A stretch of DNA of 64,000 nt. It comes from Bacteroidales bacterium (GTDB lineage: Bacteria > Bacteroidota > Bacteroidia > Bacteroidales > FEN-979). The notes under the pieces are model-generated. The model was given only the letters and a program-made list of their open reading frames with translations, made no database searches and was not told where the DNA came from. Made by a program: the position numbers and the translations under genes. Below, piece by piece: positions 15,646-25,121 of this stretch (position 1 is the first letter of the stretch; each line of letters starts with the position of its first letter). The stretch spans positions 1-64,000 of the forward strand of contig JALNWG010000005.1 in NCBI GenBank assembly GCA_023231005.1. Reading direction: 5' to 3'.

Positions 15646-17633
15646 CTTACCAAAGTTACGGTGCCTTTAAAAACGATGTCTCCCTGTGTGATGATATCCT
15701 GTCCTATGAAATTGACATTCACCTTCCAAACATAAGCGCCAGAGGGACAATTTTGCCCACGATAGGTTCCATCCCACCCGTTATCAATATCCTCCGATAC
15801 AAAAATCTGCTGTCCCCAACGATCGAAAATCGTTATGGTGAATTTTACATTCCGGTACAGGCCTTCTACTTTAAATTCATCGTTCAGTCCATCACCATTG
15901 GGAGTAAATGCATTGGGGATATAATACTTGAATACTTTTACAAAAACACTATCGGTATTGGTACAACAATGAATATCTTCCACTTTTGCCCAATAATTCC
16001 CTTGATTGGATACGGAAATTATAGAGTCGGTTGCGCCTGTTGACCATGTATAGTGCGTATATCCACCCCCGGCATGAAGGTTGATTGATGATCCGGTGTA
16101 CAACAGAATGGTGTCGCTCGGAAAGGCTATGGTTGGAAGAGCATAAGAAGTTATCTGTACCGAGTCGGTGAAACGTTGGCCATTGAAGTGTTCCGAAAGT
16201 TTGACCCAGTATTTGCCCGGTTTTTCATAGGTATGAACAGGTTCCCAATCGGCAGAAAACGGAGTGCCATCTCCGAAATCCCATTCTACATTGTCGGTAT
16301 TAGCTTGGTTGGTTATCTTAAATTGGGTGGCATTTCCATGACAAACACTGTCCCAAGTAAAAGGAGGAATATTGACAAAACTTTGAACGATATTCGGGAG
16401 ACTGTACAAACTATATCGTCCGGCCAATGGAAAAGCCGAGCCGGGTAAATGATCTAACAAATTGTAATTACATTCAATTCCAGGACGGTTCGGATTGTAA
16501 ATTACATCAAGGGAGTCACGCTTAACAAGATGGGTAACAGTCCTTGATACATATATTCTGCCATCAACTGCCAGTTGCAGGTCGGCCAACCTAAGACCGG
16601 AAACTGAATCAAGTGAAACAGGGCTTGTAAGACCTTTGTTCAAATCAAATTGGTAAATATAGGAAGGACGGGTAGGCGCTCCATTCCCCAAGATCTGCAT
16701 CAGTGTGGTATACAATTTGTTCCCATCGGGGGAGAATTCGATACCATAGGGAACAATTCCAGGAATGTTTGCAGTAAATGATTGGGCATTTGAAACTTTA
16801 CCTGTTTCATTATCAAAATTGAAAAGCTCCACCTTATTACTCCCTGAGATGGCTAATGCCAACCTTCTTCCATCGGGCGACATTTTCATAAAGCCATAAC
16901 CATTGGACTGATCCTTTCTTGAACCACCATGGAATGAGCCGGTAGCGCTTATTACAGGAGTTAAATTCATACCAGCTTTATTGATCAGATACGCATAAAA
17001 TTCATCCGAATCCCATTTGTGTGCAATCACCCAAAAAGCAATTCCGTCTTTATGTTTTACAGCAGTAATTTTCTGACAGACCGAATTCAATAAGGGTTGA
17101 TTAACCGACGTTGTTACATTCCCCAATCCATTCCTAAGTTTCATATCTACCACGCTAAAGCACAATCCGTCGGAAAAATAATTAACAGAATCTTTAAATT
17201 TAATGGCATCAATCGTAAAAATGTAATAAAATGAAGAATCTCCGGGCCAGGGGACAATGAGACAAGGCTGGGTAACCAATCCTTCTGCAATAAGACCGGT
17301 ACCATTTGGCATCAGATTAAAAGAACGATCCCATACTTTATTCCCATTTGTAAAGAACAAGAGATTTCCCAGGCTGTCGCTAATCACGCTGCTTGTGTGC
17401 AATGCGGTCATAACATTCTGATCAATAAGCGGGGTGGCTGTACCTGACCGGAAGTCAACTCCTGCTTTGTCGCCAAAATACCAGATAGCAGCCTGTTTCA
17501 TCGAAAGTGGACAATTGGAATGATAGAACGGAACCTGAGCCATCGTTGTACTTATGATAAACAATAAAGCAACTGTCAGGAAGCCCTTTGAAGTGATCAG
17601 ATAGTGGCGGTTAAGAGCGTTTTTTGTTGTCAC
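15642..17633 (-). CDS. Large secreted protein with PKD domain and T9SS type B sorting domain, GTG start
   Basis: A 663-residue secreted protein. A signal segment (GFLTVALLFIISTTMAQ) is followed by a region resembling a seven-bladed propeller (about 40-420, with repeats such as SPDGRRLALAIS and SPDGNKLYTTLM). Then comes a PKD-like domain (VEWDFGDGTPF at about 450) and a type B (CHU_C, gliding-motility-type) C-terminal domain: YIPNAFTPNGDGLNDEF, ITIFDRWGQQIF and GWDGTYRGQNCPSGAYVW. The start is GTG at 17633, overlapping the stop of the upstream gene by one base (TAGTG). A surface role is implied, but its ligand is unknown. Confidence 0.88.
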   Translation of the reverse strand: MTTKNALNRHYLITSKGFLTVALLFIISTTMAQVPFYHSNCPLSMKQAAIWYFGDKAGVDFRSGTATPLIDQNVMTALHTSSVISDSLGNLLFFTNGNKVWDRSFNLMPNGTGLIAEGLVTQPCLIVPWPGDSSFYYIFTIDAIKFKDSVNYFSDGLCFSVVDMKLRNGLGNVTTSVNQPLLNSVCQKITAVKHKDGIAFWVIAHKWDSDEFYAYLINKAGMNLTPVISATGSFHGGSRKDQSNGYGFMKMSPDGRRLALAISGSNKVELFNFDNETGKVSNAQSFTANIPGIVPYGIEFSPDGNKLYTTLMQILGNGAPTRPSYIYQFDLNKGLTSPVSLDSVSGLRLADLQLAVDGRIYVSRTVTHLVKRDSLDVIYNPNRPGIECNYNLLDHLPGSAFPLAGRYSLYSLPNIVQSFVNIPPFTWDSVCHGNATQFKITNQANTDNVEWDFGDGTPFSADWEPVHTYEKPGKYWVKLSEHFNGQRFTDSVQITSYALPTIAFPSDTILLYTGSSINLHAGGGYTHYTWSTGATDSIISVSNQGNYWAKVEDIHCCTNTDSVFVKVFKYYIPNAFTPNGDGLNDEFKVEGLYRNVKFTITIFDRWGQQIFVSEDIDNGWDGTYRGQNCPSGAYVWKVNVNFIGQDIITQGDIVFKGTVTLVR

Positions 17634-19882
17634 TATTGTATAACGAGCTTTTTGGTAATACTGAAATGATCGTTGTTAAAGCGAAGGAAGTAGACCCCTT
17701 GAGGAAGTGTTGACATATCTAATGTTACAGAGGATTTTTCGGTGCCTGTATCGGGCAGAATAAAAGTCCTGATTTCACTTCCATGTGGGGTTAGTAAGAT
17801 CCCCGCAGTTTTTCCAGATAATCCTTCCGAGGTAATAGTGACCGCGTTTTTAGCAGGGTTCGGAAAAAGTATAATATGGCTGGAAAGATTATTTTCATCG
17901 ATTCCCACACAGGCATCAACAGAAAAAACAATAGTAACACTGCCTTGAGATTTACATCCATGAGGAGATGTTACCTCTACATCGTAGGTTTGAACATCAT
18001 ATCCAATACCTGTTGTAGAGACCAGAACGGTTTGAGTAGTAGCACCATTGGACCATCGGAAGGAAGAACCCGGATTTTGAGCATCGATGATCGCGGAATC
18101 ATAAATGCATACATCCATTTCAGGAGGCAGGTTGACGATCGGCTGCGGATAGATAGACACAGAAGTATCTCCTACAATGGTATTAAAACCATCGAAGACC
18201 GAGACAATGTATCTTGTTTTTACCAGTGGGGAGACAACCGGATTGGGATCAGAAGAGGTAAAACCCTCAGGAACAGAACTCCATGAATATTGGTAATTTC
18301 CTTCATTTCCGCCACCGGCAGAAGCATGTAGTTGACTGGTTTCACCAAGACAAATCCAATCCGGTGTAGGAACTGGATTCACGGTCAGTGGGCCTCCCGT
18401 TACCTCGATCTGAACAGTAGCGGCATTATTACTGACACAGTTGGTTTGAAGATCCGTGACAATCAATGAATAAATCGTTGTAGAAGTAAGATTCAGAGTT
18501 TGGGGATTTTTGATGTTAGCATTGATCAGTTTGTCGGCAGGAGACCAGCTATAGAAATAATTTCCGCTACCATTTACGGCAGAACCACTGAGGAAAGTAT
18601 AACATCCATTAGGAATCGATTTATTGGATCCTGCGTTGGCTATAGGCAGAGGAATCACTTCAACAACAACAGAGCCGGTAACAGTATTGTAACCATCGTA
18701 AGCAGATATTTGGTAGGTAGAAGTGACATTGGGGGCGACGGTCGGGTTAGGCAAATTTGAGGTAAACCCGTTGGGTCCTGTCCATAGGTAGGTGTAAGTA
18801 CCAGTACCTCCAGAACCGATGGCTTCGAGTTGGGTTGAAGCCCCATAACAAATGGAACCCGGAGTGGCAATGGCATTGACAGCCAAGGCTCCCCCGGCAA
18901 TATTGACCGTAACATTGTCGGAAGCTTGGCATTTAGCCGTAGTATCTAATGCTTTCACGGTAAATATGGTAGTAGAGAAAAGATTCACGGTTTGAGGATT
19001 CACAACATCGGGATCGACAAATTTTGCAGCGGGTTCCCAATGATAGGTGTACACTCCACCCCCACCGGAACATCCACCGTGAAGGGTAGTAGTAACACCA
19101 TTCATAATGGTAGTATCGTTCCCTGCACTGGCCTGAAGGCTATAAACGCTGACATCGGTCGTAGAAGTATCGGTACTCGGCTGCCCATTGACTTCAATTC
19201 TAAGTGAATAGGTTCCGGCATTGGCCGCTGTGGCATCCGTAATGGAGGGGTTTTGCAAAGTTGATGCGAAACCTGCTGGCCCCCACCAGAAATAGGAAGC
19301 CCCTGAAACTGCCTGAGCTGAAAGTTGAATGGTCTGATTAGTACAAACAGGGCTGTTGCTTGAACAGGGAGGGGGAAGAATAGAGCAATCGGTAGTTCCA
19401 TCCCCACCGGTTTGTTCAAAAATAATATTGCAGGGATCGTCAGAATAATTGGTAATGATCAAAATATAATAATTCCCCGTCTGTGCATTATTAATATTAC
19501 AGTATTCCACGGAAGAAGCGGAATAACTGCAATCTACAATTTTACTGGAGATAAGGTTGCCGCAACTATATTGGGATGAAAATGGCCCCCAGCAACAAAA
19601 ATCTATATCCTTCGAAGGGCTGCTATGCATTTTAATTTTTATATAACCCGGATTTGCTATTTTCATATAATACCAGGCAGGATTTGGTGTTGTTGTCAAA
19701 CAATCATAGTAAGGTCCTATTTGAGCATGTGGAATATTTATCCCCGCCGGAAAATCGTACAGAGTCCCGGTACAAAAAGGGAGCGCTGTTTCGCACGAGT
19801 CGTTAGCCCCTCCTCCAATCTGAGAAAATCCGCAATTACAAAGAGAGAAAAAAAGGAGAAATAGAACCCAGATTTTTTTCAT
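17633..19882 (-). CDS. Large secreted repeat protein with T9SS type A sorting domain
   Basis: I place the start at ATG 19882, which gives the signal peptide MKKIWVLFLLFFSLCNCGFSQ; a frame open to 19972 would bury it. The 749-residue product has an N-terminal Cys-rich domain (NDSCETALPFCTGTLYDF, about 25-175). An Ig-like segment and alternating beta-sandwich modules follow. One module type reads NPQTLNLTSTTIYSL and the other SICYGASTQLEA...YLW..PNGFTS, each present at least twice. It ends with a type A sorting domain (LFPNPAKNAVTI ... LPQGVYFLRF, KKLVIQ). It overlaps the upstream gene by 47 bases and the downstream one by one base. Confidence 0.85.
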   Translation of the reverse strand: MKKIWVLFLLFFSLCNCGFSQIGGGANDSCETALPFCTGTLYDFPAGINIPHAQIGPYYDCLTTTPNPAWYYMKIANPGYIKIKMHSSPSKDIDFCCWGPFSSQYSCGNLISSKIVDCSYSASSVEYCNINNAQTGNYYILIITNYSDDPCNIIFEQTGGDGTTDCSILPPPCSSNSPVCTNQTIQLSAQAVSGASYFWWGPAGFASTLQNPSITDATAANAGTYSLRIEVNGQPSTDTSTTDVSVYSLQASAGNDTTIMNGVTTTLHGGCSGGGGVYTYHWEPAAKFVDPDVVNPQTVNLFSTTIFTVKALDTTAKCQASDNVTVNIAGGALAVNAIATPGSICYGASTQLEAIGSGGTGTYTYLWTGPNGFTSNLPNPTVAPNVTSTYQISAYDGYNTVTGSVVVEVIPLPIANAGSNKSIPNGCYTFLSGSAVNGSGNYFYSWSPADKLINANIKNPQTLNLTSTTIYSLIVTDLQTNCVSNNAATVQIEVTGGPLTVNPVPTPDWICLGETSQLHASAGGGNEGNYQYSWSSVPEGFTSSDPNPVVSPLVKTRYIVSVFDGFNTIVGDTSVSIYPQPIVNLPPEMDVCIYDSAIIDAQNPGSSFRWSNGATTQTVLVSTTGIGYDVQTYDVEVTSPHGCKSQGSVTIVFSVDACVGIDENNLSSHIILFPNPAKNAVTITSEGLSGKTAGILLTPHGSEIRTFILPDTGTEKSSVTLDMSTLPQGVYFLRFNNDHFSITKKLVIQ

Positions 19883-20225
19883 GACCATGAGCGTTAACAC
19901 TGAATTTCCGTTTTGCCAGAAACCATACTGATTTTTTAACGATATCCGAATCAATATCAACAATTTTATCATCTGTAAAAGTGAGGTTCATGAAATAGAC
20001 CCGTTCAAATTTTGTAGAAAAAACTGAGATATCGACGATATAGTAATGATTAACCGCATCTTCTTCCGGAGAAACCACAAATTTTCCATTAAAATCGAAA
20101 GCAACATATTTTTCAGCTATCCTGGGGTCCGTCAGGGAAAAGTCTTTCTTTTGTGCATGAGCGATGCTGGAAAATAGAAGGGCCACAACCACAAACAGAT
20201 AAATATAACGGAATTGCCATTTCAT
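19836..20225 (-). CDS. Small secreted protein of unknown function
   Basis: A 129-residue protein with a signal peptide (MKWQFRYIYLFVVVALLFSSIAHAQ) and a predicted strand-rich body (YVAFDFNGKFVVSP, NHYYIVDISVFS, FERVYFMNLTF). I recognise no family. The 3' end overlaps the start of the large T9SS protein gene by 47 bases, so both are likely read from the same message, with this gene first. The last 25 residues (NAHGHEKNLGSISPFFLSL) lie in the overlap and may be poorly constrained. A -7 box lies just upstream. Confidence 0.65.
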   Translation of the reverse strand: MKWQFRYIYLFVVVALLFSSIAHAQKKDFSLTDPRIAEKYVAFDFNGKFVVSPEEDAVNHYYIVDISVFSTKFERVYFMNLTFTDDKIVDIDSDIVKKSVWFLAKRKFSVNAHGHEKNLGSISPFFLSL

Positions 20226-20263
20226 GACGATATAATTTAAAGATCTAAAAAATCCATGATTGA

Positions 20264-20271
20264 CAAAAATA
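20264..20271 (-). promoter_or_regulatory. Bacteroidota -7 box for the 129-aa/T9SS/tex unit
   Basis: On the minus strand this reads TATTTTTG, matching TAnnTTTG, 38 bases before the start at 20225. No convincing -33 box is seen. Confidence 0.3.
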
Positions 20272-20279
20272 CAAAATAA

Positions 20280-20999
20280 TCACCAACCAGATGCCAGGAC
20301 ATCAATGATGTGGATTGTTTGAATGGGAAGATGGTGTTTATCAATATAGGATTGTTGATTCATTAGGCAAGACGAATCAGTAGAAACAATATATTCGGCA
20401 CCGGTTTCAAGAGCATGGGTTACTTTTTGTTCAGCCATAGCAGTTGAGATGGGCTCAAATTTGGCTGAAAAAGTCCCCCCGAATCCACAGCATACATCAT
20501 GTTCCTTCATCTCCTTTAATTCGAGGCCTTTGACATTAGACAATAATTTGCGAGGCTCATCTTTCAGGTTATATTCACGAAGCGCAGCACAGGAGTCGTG
20601 ATAGGTGACAACATGAGGAAATGAAGCGCCAACATCTTCCACTTTCAGAACATTGATTAAAAAATCGGTAAACTCAAAAATGTTTCTTTTCAGTTGCTTG
20701 TATTCCAGATGATAGGCTGTGTTGTGAAAGAGCCACGGGTAATAATTACGGATAAAACCAATGCAGGAAGCTGAGGGGCCAACAATGGGGCGATCATTTG
20801 AAAAATCTTTCAGGAATTTCTCCCCCATTTTTTTAGCCTCATCCCAGAAACCGCTATTGAAGGCCATCTGTCCACAGCAGGTCTGGTTGCCGTTATAATG
20901 AACATCCACTCCCAGTTTTTCAAGGATTTTAACCATGTTCAATCCTGTATCCGGGTATATCTGATCAACAAAACAAGGAATGAAAATATCTACAAGCAT
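20280..20999 (-). CDS. (Fe-S)-binding CCG-domain protein, LutA-like
   Basis: The ATG at 20999 gives 239 residues beginning LVDIFIPCFVDQIYPDTG, the expected start of LutA/YkgE proteins. A frame six codons longer has no support. Two cysteine-rich CCG domains are visible: NQTCCGQMAFN and HDVCCGFGGTFS, which hold an iron-sulfur cluster in the heterodisulfide-reductase-related family. In lactate utilisation LutA works with LutB and LutC, but neither is in this window. The role (lactate or glycolate oxidation, or another redox complex) therefore stays open. It is last in the minus-strand run from porX, 32 bases after aroA. Confidence 0.8.
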   Translation of the reverse strand: MLVDIFIPCFVDQIYPDTGLNMVKILEKLGVDVHYNGNQTCCGQMAFNSGFWDEAKKMGEKFLKDFSNDRPIVGPSASCIGFIRNYYPWLFHNTAYHLEYKQLKRNIFEFTDFLINVLKVEDVGASFPHVVTYHDSCAALREYNLKDEPRKLLSNVKGLELKEMKEHDVCCGFGGTFSAKFEPISTAMAEQKVTHALETGAEYIVSTDSSCLMNQQSYIDKHHLPIQTIHIIDVLASGW

Positions 21000-21031
21000 T
21001 GTGGAAAGAAAAGCCAAATGTAAAAAAAAAT

Positions 21032-22291
21032 TTAATGTATCACGAATCCAAGTTCAACTAAATGTTCCCAGAACCTTGGATATGATTTCGCAACTACTTC
21101 CGGATTGATGATCCTAACCCTCCCCGATTTAAGGGCAAAGGGGGCAAATGTCATGGCCATCCGGTGATCCCCATACGATTCAAACGAAAGATCTGGCAAA
21201 AACCGGGTATTCATCGATTTGAATTCAAGACTTTGTATTAAGTCCATGGAGACTGATATTTCAACTTCCGATCCAAATTTTTCGATTTCATGTTTCAACG
21301 CCAACAACCGGTCTGATTCTTTTATCCGCAATGTCTTAAGTCCTTCAAACCGTCCCCTGATACCCAATCCGGCACAGGTTGCAATCACGGATGGCGCGAT
21401 ATCAGGATAATCGGTAAAATCATAAGAAAAACCATCCATTTTTTTATGTGTCTTGGACAAGTGAACTCCGGTAGATGTGAAATCAGTACGGATACCAAAA
21501 TTTTGATAGATTTCCGGCAAGATGGAATCGCCCTGCAAACTGTCGATATAAAGACCCTGAAGATCTAAGTCCACCTCCTCAGCAAAAACGGCAGCTTCAT
21601 ACCAAAATGCTGCAGCCGACCAATCGGCTTCCACCAAAAAAGTACGAGGTTTATAATTGCCTTGTTGGACATGGATTCGGGTTTTACCAGCTTTGATGCG
21701 GGCACCAAAATACTTCATAAGCCGGATGGTCATCTGAATATAGGGAGAGGAGATAACTGGTCCTTTGTACTGCAAGACCAAACCATGGGGCAAATAAGGT
21801 GCAATCAGCAGTAAGGCTGTTCCGAACTGGCTGCTCACCCCAGGATCGATAGCGACTTCGCTACCACAAAACGGTGTCCCTTTGATCAGTATCGGGGGGT
21901 ATCCTAATTTGGCGAGATAATCAATGGATGCGCCAAGTGATTGCAAAGCCTCTACCAGGATGTAAATTGGTCGCTGTTTCATTCGGTCAGAGCCCGTGAG
22001 TACCCAATGACCTGGTTGTAGCGAAAGATATGCCGTAAGGAAGCGCATTACAGTACCGGCCGTATTGGTATCCAATTCCACTACCTTTTTAAGACCATTT
22101 GTCTGATCAATATTCTCTAAAAGCCGGGTTAATAAGAGGGTATCCGCTGCATCAGAAAGATTCCGGATATCAATATCTTTTCCACCCAATGCCCGGATGA
22201 TTAACAGTCGGTTACTAATACTTTTGGAAGCTGGCAGAACCAAATTACCCCTGAGTACCTTATCGGATTTTGTGATAACAATACTTTTCAT
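21032..22291 (-). CDS. aroA: 3-phosphoshikimate 1-carboxyvinyltransferase (EPSP synthase)
   Basis: A 419-residue enzyme joining phosphoenolpyruvate to shikimate-3-phosphate, the sixth shikimate step. The N-terminal K23-S24 motif (PASKSISNRLL), the NTAGTVMRF loop, SDRMKQRPI, the catalytic aspartate in DYPDIAPS, KESDRL and GDHRMAMTF are all present. The sequence is shorter and more divergent than the enterobacterial enzyme, as is usual in Bacteroidota. aroB lies 15 bases upstream on the same strand. Together they supply chorismate for aromatic amino acids, in an organism that also seems able to degrade them. Confidence 0.95.
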   Translation of the reverse strand: MKSIVITKSDKVLRGNLVLPASKSISNRLLIIRALGGKDIDIRNLSDAADTLLLTRLLENIDQTNGLKKVVELDTNTAGTVMRFLTAYLSLQPGHWVLTGSDRMKQRPIYILVEALQSLGASIDYLAKLGYPPILIKGTPFCGSEVAIDPGVSSQFGTALLLIAPYLPHGLVLQYKGPVISSPYIQMTIRLMKYFGARIKAGKTRIHVQQGNYKPRTFLVEADWSAAAFWYEAAVFAEEVDLDLQGLYIDSLQGDSILPEIYQNFGIRTDFTSTGVHLSKTHKKMDGFSYDFTDYPDIAPSVIATCAGLGIRGRFEGLKTLRIKESDRLLALKHEIEKFGSEVEISVSMDLIQSLEFKSMNTRFLPDLSFESYGDHRMAMTFAPFALKSGRVRIINPEVVAKSYPRFWEHLVELGFVIH

Positions 22292-22306
22292 CTCCGGAAT
22301 TATTAT

Positions 22307-23410
22307 TTATTTCCAATAAAAAGTCAATGCCGATCCAATTTCCTCCAGGTTACACTGGACATTAAGGATGGGTGATCCGGGGCGGCTAAGTAAAGTAAAC
22401 AAAATTTGACCTTGCAGGTTTTTTTTATCATGGGCCATTCGATGTATCAGCCCATCTGGATATTTCACAGGGAAAAGATAGGGATCAAAACCCTCACGCA
22501 AATATTCGTTGATGTTTTCCAGATCCGAAGAAGTCAGACCTGTTTTTAGAAATGACAAATAAGCGGCACAGATCATTCCAATGGCCACCGCTTCCCCATG
22601 CAGCAAAGGGATTTGACCACTTTCCTGTGAAAAAGCCTCCATGGCATGACCCACGGTATGTCCAAAATTCAGCACTTTCCGATATTTATGTTCGGTAAAG
22701 TCCTTTTTTATAATCTTGTTTTTCATCACGACTGTGGCGTTGATCATGTGTGACCACAGCGGATTATCGAAAGGAACACGCATCAAGTCCTGAATGGGGT
22801 TTCGTTTGATTTTTCTCCATAAAGAGGGATCGGCAACAAGTGATGATTTGATGATCTCGGAAAAGCCAGAACGAAGATGGATAAAAGGGAGAGTAGAAAG
22901 GAATCCCGGAAAAATGAAAACCGCTTTGGGCAAATAAAAGAACCCGATCTGGTTTTTCATTTCTCCGAAATTGATCGCGGTTTTTCCTCCGATTGCTGCA
23001 TCAACTTGTCCCAGCAAAGTTGTTGGGATATGCAGGCAGGGGATACCCCGTTTATATCCTGCGGCAATAAAACCACCCAGGTCAGTAACTACCCCTCCCC
23101 CCAAGTTGATCAATAAGGCATCACGGCCAGCCCCTGTTTGATGCATTTCCATCCATAACCGGCGAGCGGTTTCCAAAATTTTAGACGGTTCCCCATCAGG
23201 AATCTCCAGTAAATGAGCCGAGGACAATTTTGGGGCTTTGGCAAGAAGAAGGGGAAGGCAATGAATCCGGGTATTCTGATCCACTAAGATAAAAATTTTC
23301 AGGGGGTCAATCGGGAGGGTCCGGATGAATTTTTCAAGTGATTCGAGAGCATTTCTCCCGCAAATGATATGGGTATGATCGATCCTGGAAATGCGATTAG
23401 ATAATTTCAT
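22307..23410 (-). CDS. aroB: 3-dehydroquinate synthase
   Basis: A 367-residue NAD- and zinc-dependent enzyme forming 3-dehydroquinate from DAHP, the second shikimate step. Key blocks are the glycine-rich NAD site NLGGGVVTDLGGFIA, TTLLGQVDAAIGGKTAIN, the metal ligands in SEIIKSS and FGHTVGHAMEA, and HGEAVAIGM. Length is normal. It sits between ald and aroA with gaps of 13 and 15 bases, consistent with one operon. No other shikimate genes appear in the window. Confidence 0.96.
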   Translation of the reverse strand: MKLSNRISRIDHTHIICGRNALESLEKFIRTLPIDPLKIFILVDQNTRIHCLPLLLAKAPKLSSAHLLEIPDGEPSKILETARRLWMEMHQTGAGRDALLINLGGGVVTDLGGFIAAGYKRGIPCLHIPTTLLGQVDAAIGGKTAINFGEMKNQIGFFYLPKAVFIFPGFLSTLPFIHLRSGFSEIIKSSLVADPSLWRKIKRNPIQDLMRVPFDNPLWSHMINATVVMKNKIIKKDFTEHKYRKVLNFGHTVGHAMEAFSQESGQIPLLHGEAVAIGMICAAYLSFLKTGLTSSDLENINEYLREGFDPYLFPVKYPDGLIHRMAHDKKNLQGQILFTLLSRPGSPILNVQCNLEEIGSALTFYWK

Positions 23411-23423
23411 ACCACGAAATTGA

Positions 23424-24647
23424 TTAATGAAAAGCCGCCATTAATAAACCGATATCCTGAAAAGGAAGGTTGTATCGTTTGCTGATGAATTGATTGGTTA
23501 AGGTGCCATTATAGACATAGACACCCTGCTGAACGCCAAAATCACGTTTAAGCAAGTTTTCAATGCCTCCTACCGAGCCTATTTCAAGGATAATGGGAAC
23601 CAGAATATTATTAAGCGCCTGGGAAGCGGTATGAGGCACTTTTGAAGGAATATTGGGAACAGCATAATGAGTTACTCCGTGCATTTTAAATACAGGAGAC
23701 TGATGTGTGGTTGGGTGAGATGTTTCAAAACAGCCTCCCTGGTCGATACTGACATCAATGGCCACTGCCCCTTCTTTCATTTGCTTAATCATTTCTTCAG
23801 ATATCAGGCAGGGGGTTCTTCCTTCCAGAGAATGTACGGCACCAAGAAGGACATCAGCAGTTTTAAGAGATTCTAAAAGCACATTTGGGTGTAAAATAGA
23901 AGTATATACTCTTTGTCCGAGATTATTTTGAATACGACGGAGTCGATATACCGAATTGTCAAAGATCTTTACGAGCGCTCCGAGTCCCAACGCAGAACGG
24001 GCAGCAAATTCGCCCACGGTACCGGCTCCGATGATCATCACTTCCGAAGGAGTAATTCCGGTAACCCCTCCAAACATCTTTCCTCTGCCATATTCCAGAC
24101 TGGCCAGATATTCGGCTGCTATAAAAATGACAGTACTACCGGCTATTTCACTCATGGCCCGGATTACAGCCAATCGGTTTGTTTTATCGCGAAGAGTTTC
24201 AAAAGCCAGGGCAGTAACTCTTTTAGATAACAATCCGCGAAAATAATCTTCTCCTTGCATCGCCATTTGTATGGCCGAAAAAATGGTTTGTTTGGGATGC
24301 AACCATTCTATTTCAGTGAGCGTTACCGGGGCTACTTTTAGAACAATGTCCGATTTATATACCTCCTCCGGAGAAAAAACGATCTGGGCCCCTGCTTCAC
24401 TGTATTCATGATCGGAAAAATGGGCTGTATTCCCTGCCCCTGTTTCAATGATCACCTGGTGACCATTACGACATAATAAAGCAATGCCATCGGGGACAAT
24501 CCCTACTCTATTCTCCTGTGGGGATATTTCCTTAGGGACACCAATAATAAGTTTGCTACTTTGTCGCGGAACTTCAAGCATCTCTTCCTGTGGCATCAAA
24601 CGTTCTGCCGGCGACATTCGAAGAAATTCCGGACGGGAATCTTCCAT
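23424..24647 (-). CDS. ald: Alanine dehydrogenase
   Basis: A 407-residue NAD-dependent dehydrogenase that interconverts L-alanine with pyruvate and ammonia. The AlaDh/PNT N-terminal domain starts about residue 33 with IIGVPKEISPQENRVGIVP. The Rossmann motif is IIGAGTVGEFAARSALGLGA, followed by the conserved acidic residue in KIFDNS. The C-terminus has VTHYAVPNIPSKVPHTAS. A 32-residue N-terminal extension precedes the domain; later Met codons exist, so the exact start is uncertain. In the fermentative context suggested here it could assimilate ammonia or dispose of alanine nitrogen. Confidence 0.93.
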   Translation of the reverse strand: MEDSRPEFLRMSPAERLMPQEEMLEVPRQSSKLIIGVPKEISPQENRVGIVPDGIALLCRNGHQVIIETGAGNTAHFSDHEYSEAGAQIVFSPEEVYKSDIVLKVAPVTLTEIEWLHPKQTIFSAIQMAMQGEDYFRGLLSKRVTALAFETLRDKTNRLAVIRAMSEIAGSTVIFIAAEYLASLEYGRGKMFGGVTGITPSEVMIIGAGTVGEFAARSALGLGALVKIFDNSVYRLRRIQNNLGQRVYTSILHPNVLLESLKTADVLLGAVHSLEGRTPCLISEEMIKQMKEGAVAIDVSIDQGGCFETSHPTTHQSPVFKMHGVTHYAVPNIPSKVPHTASQALNNILVPIILEIGSVGGIENLLKRDFGVQQGVYVYNGTLTNQFISKRYNLPFQDIGLLMAAFH

Positions 24648-24698
24648 GGTAACTAAATTTTAAACGAAGATAAAAAGAAATAGTGAAATGGTGAAATA

Positions 24699-25112
24699 CT
24701 AGAATTCAATATTGCGAGCTCCATCAGAAATATTTTCAGAAATATGGACCTTTATTGTTGTAGAAGGTAAAAGATTTTCAATCATTTCCGGCCATTCAAT
24801 AAGACAAAAACTGTCGGAATATAAATAATCTTCATATCCGATATCAAAAACTTCTTCCATTTTTTTTATTCGATAAAAATCAATATGATACACGGAATTC
24901 CCATCGACAGTTTTATATTCATTGACAATAGAGAAAGTTGGACTTTGTACTGTATCGCAAACTTTCAAGACTTTACAAATAGCCTTGATAAAAGTAGTTT
25001 TTCCCACTCCCATCAATCCATAAAAAGCAAATACTTTAGATTCACTATGGCTATCCAGCAACTTTCCGGCAGCTGGTATCAGATCCTCTTCATTAAAACA
25101 GGTTAATAACAT
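24699..25112 (-). CDS. tsaE: tRNA threonylcarbamoyladenosine biosynthesis ATPase TsaE
   Basis: A 137-residue P-loop ATPase needed with TsaB and TsaD for t6A modification at position 37 of ANN-decoding tRNAs. The Walker A motif is GLMGVGKTT at 32-40, followed by VQSPTFSIVNEY and the YHIDFYRI motif, and later FCLIEWPE. Length is normal. It starts nine bases after porX, an association that recurs in Bacteroidota. The partners tsaB and tsaD are not in the window. Confidence 0.95.
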   Translation of the reverse strand: MLLTCFNEEDLIPAAGKLLDSHSESKVFAFYGLMGVGKTTFIKAICKVLKVCDTVQSPTFSIVNEYKTVDGNSVYHIDFYRIKKMEEVFDIGYEDYLYSDSFCLIEWPEMIENLLPSTTIKVHISENISDGARNIEF

Positions 25113-25121
25113 GCTAAGGTT

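Noticed and set aside
19883..19972. Start of the type A cargo at 19972
   Set aside because: It would place 30 hydrophilic-to-mixed residues before a typical signal peptide; ATG 19882 gives a normal export signal.
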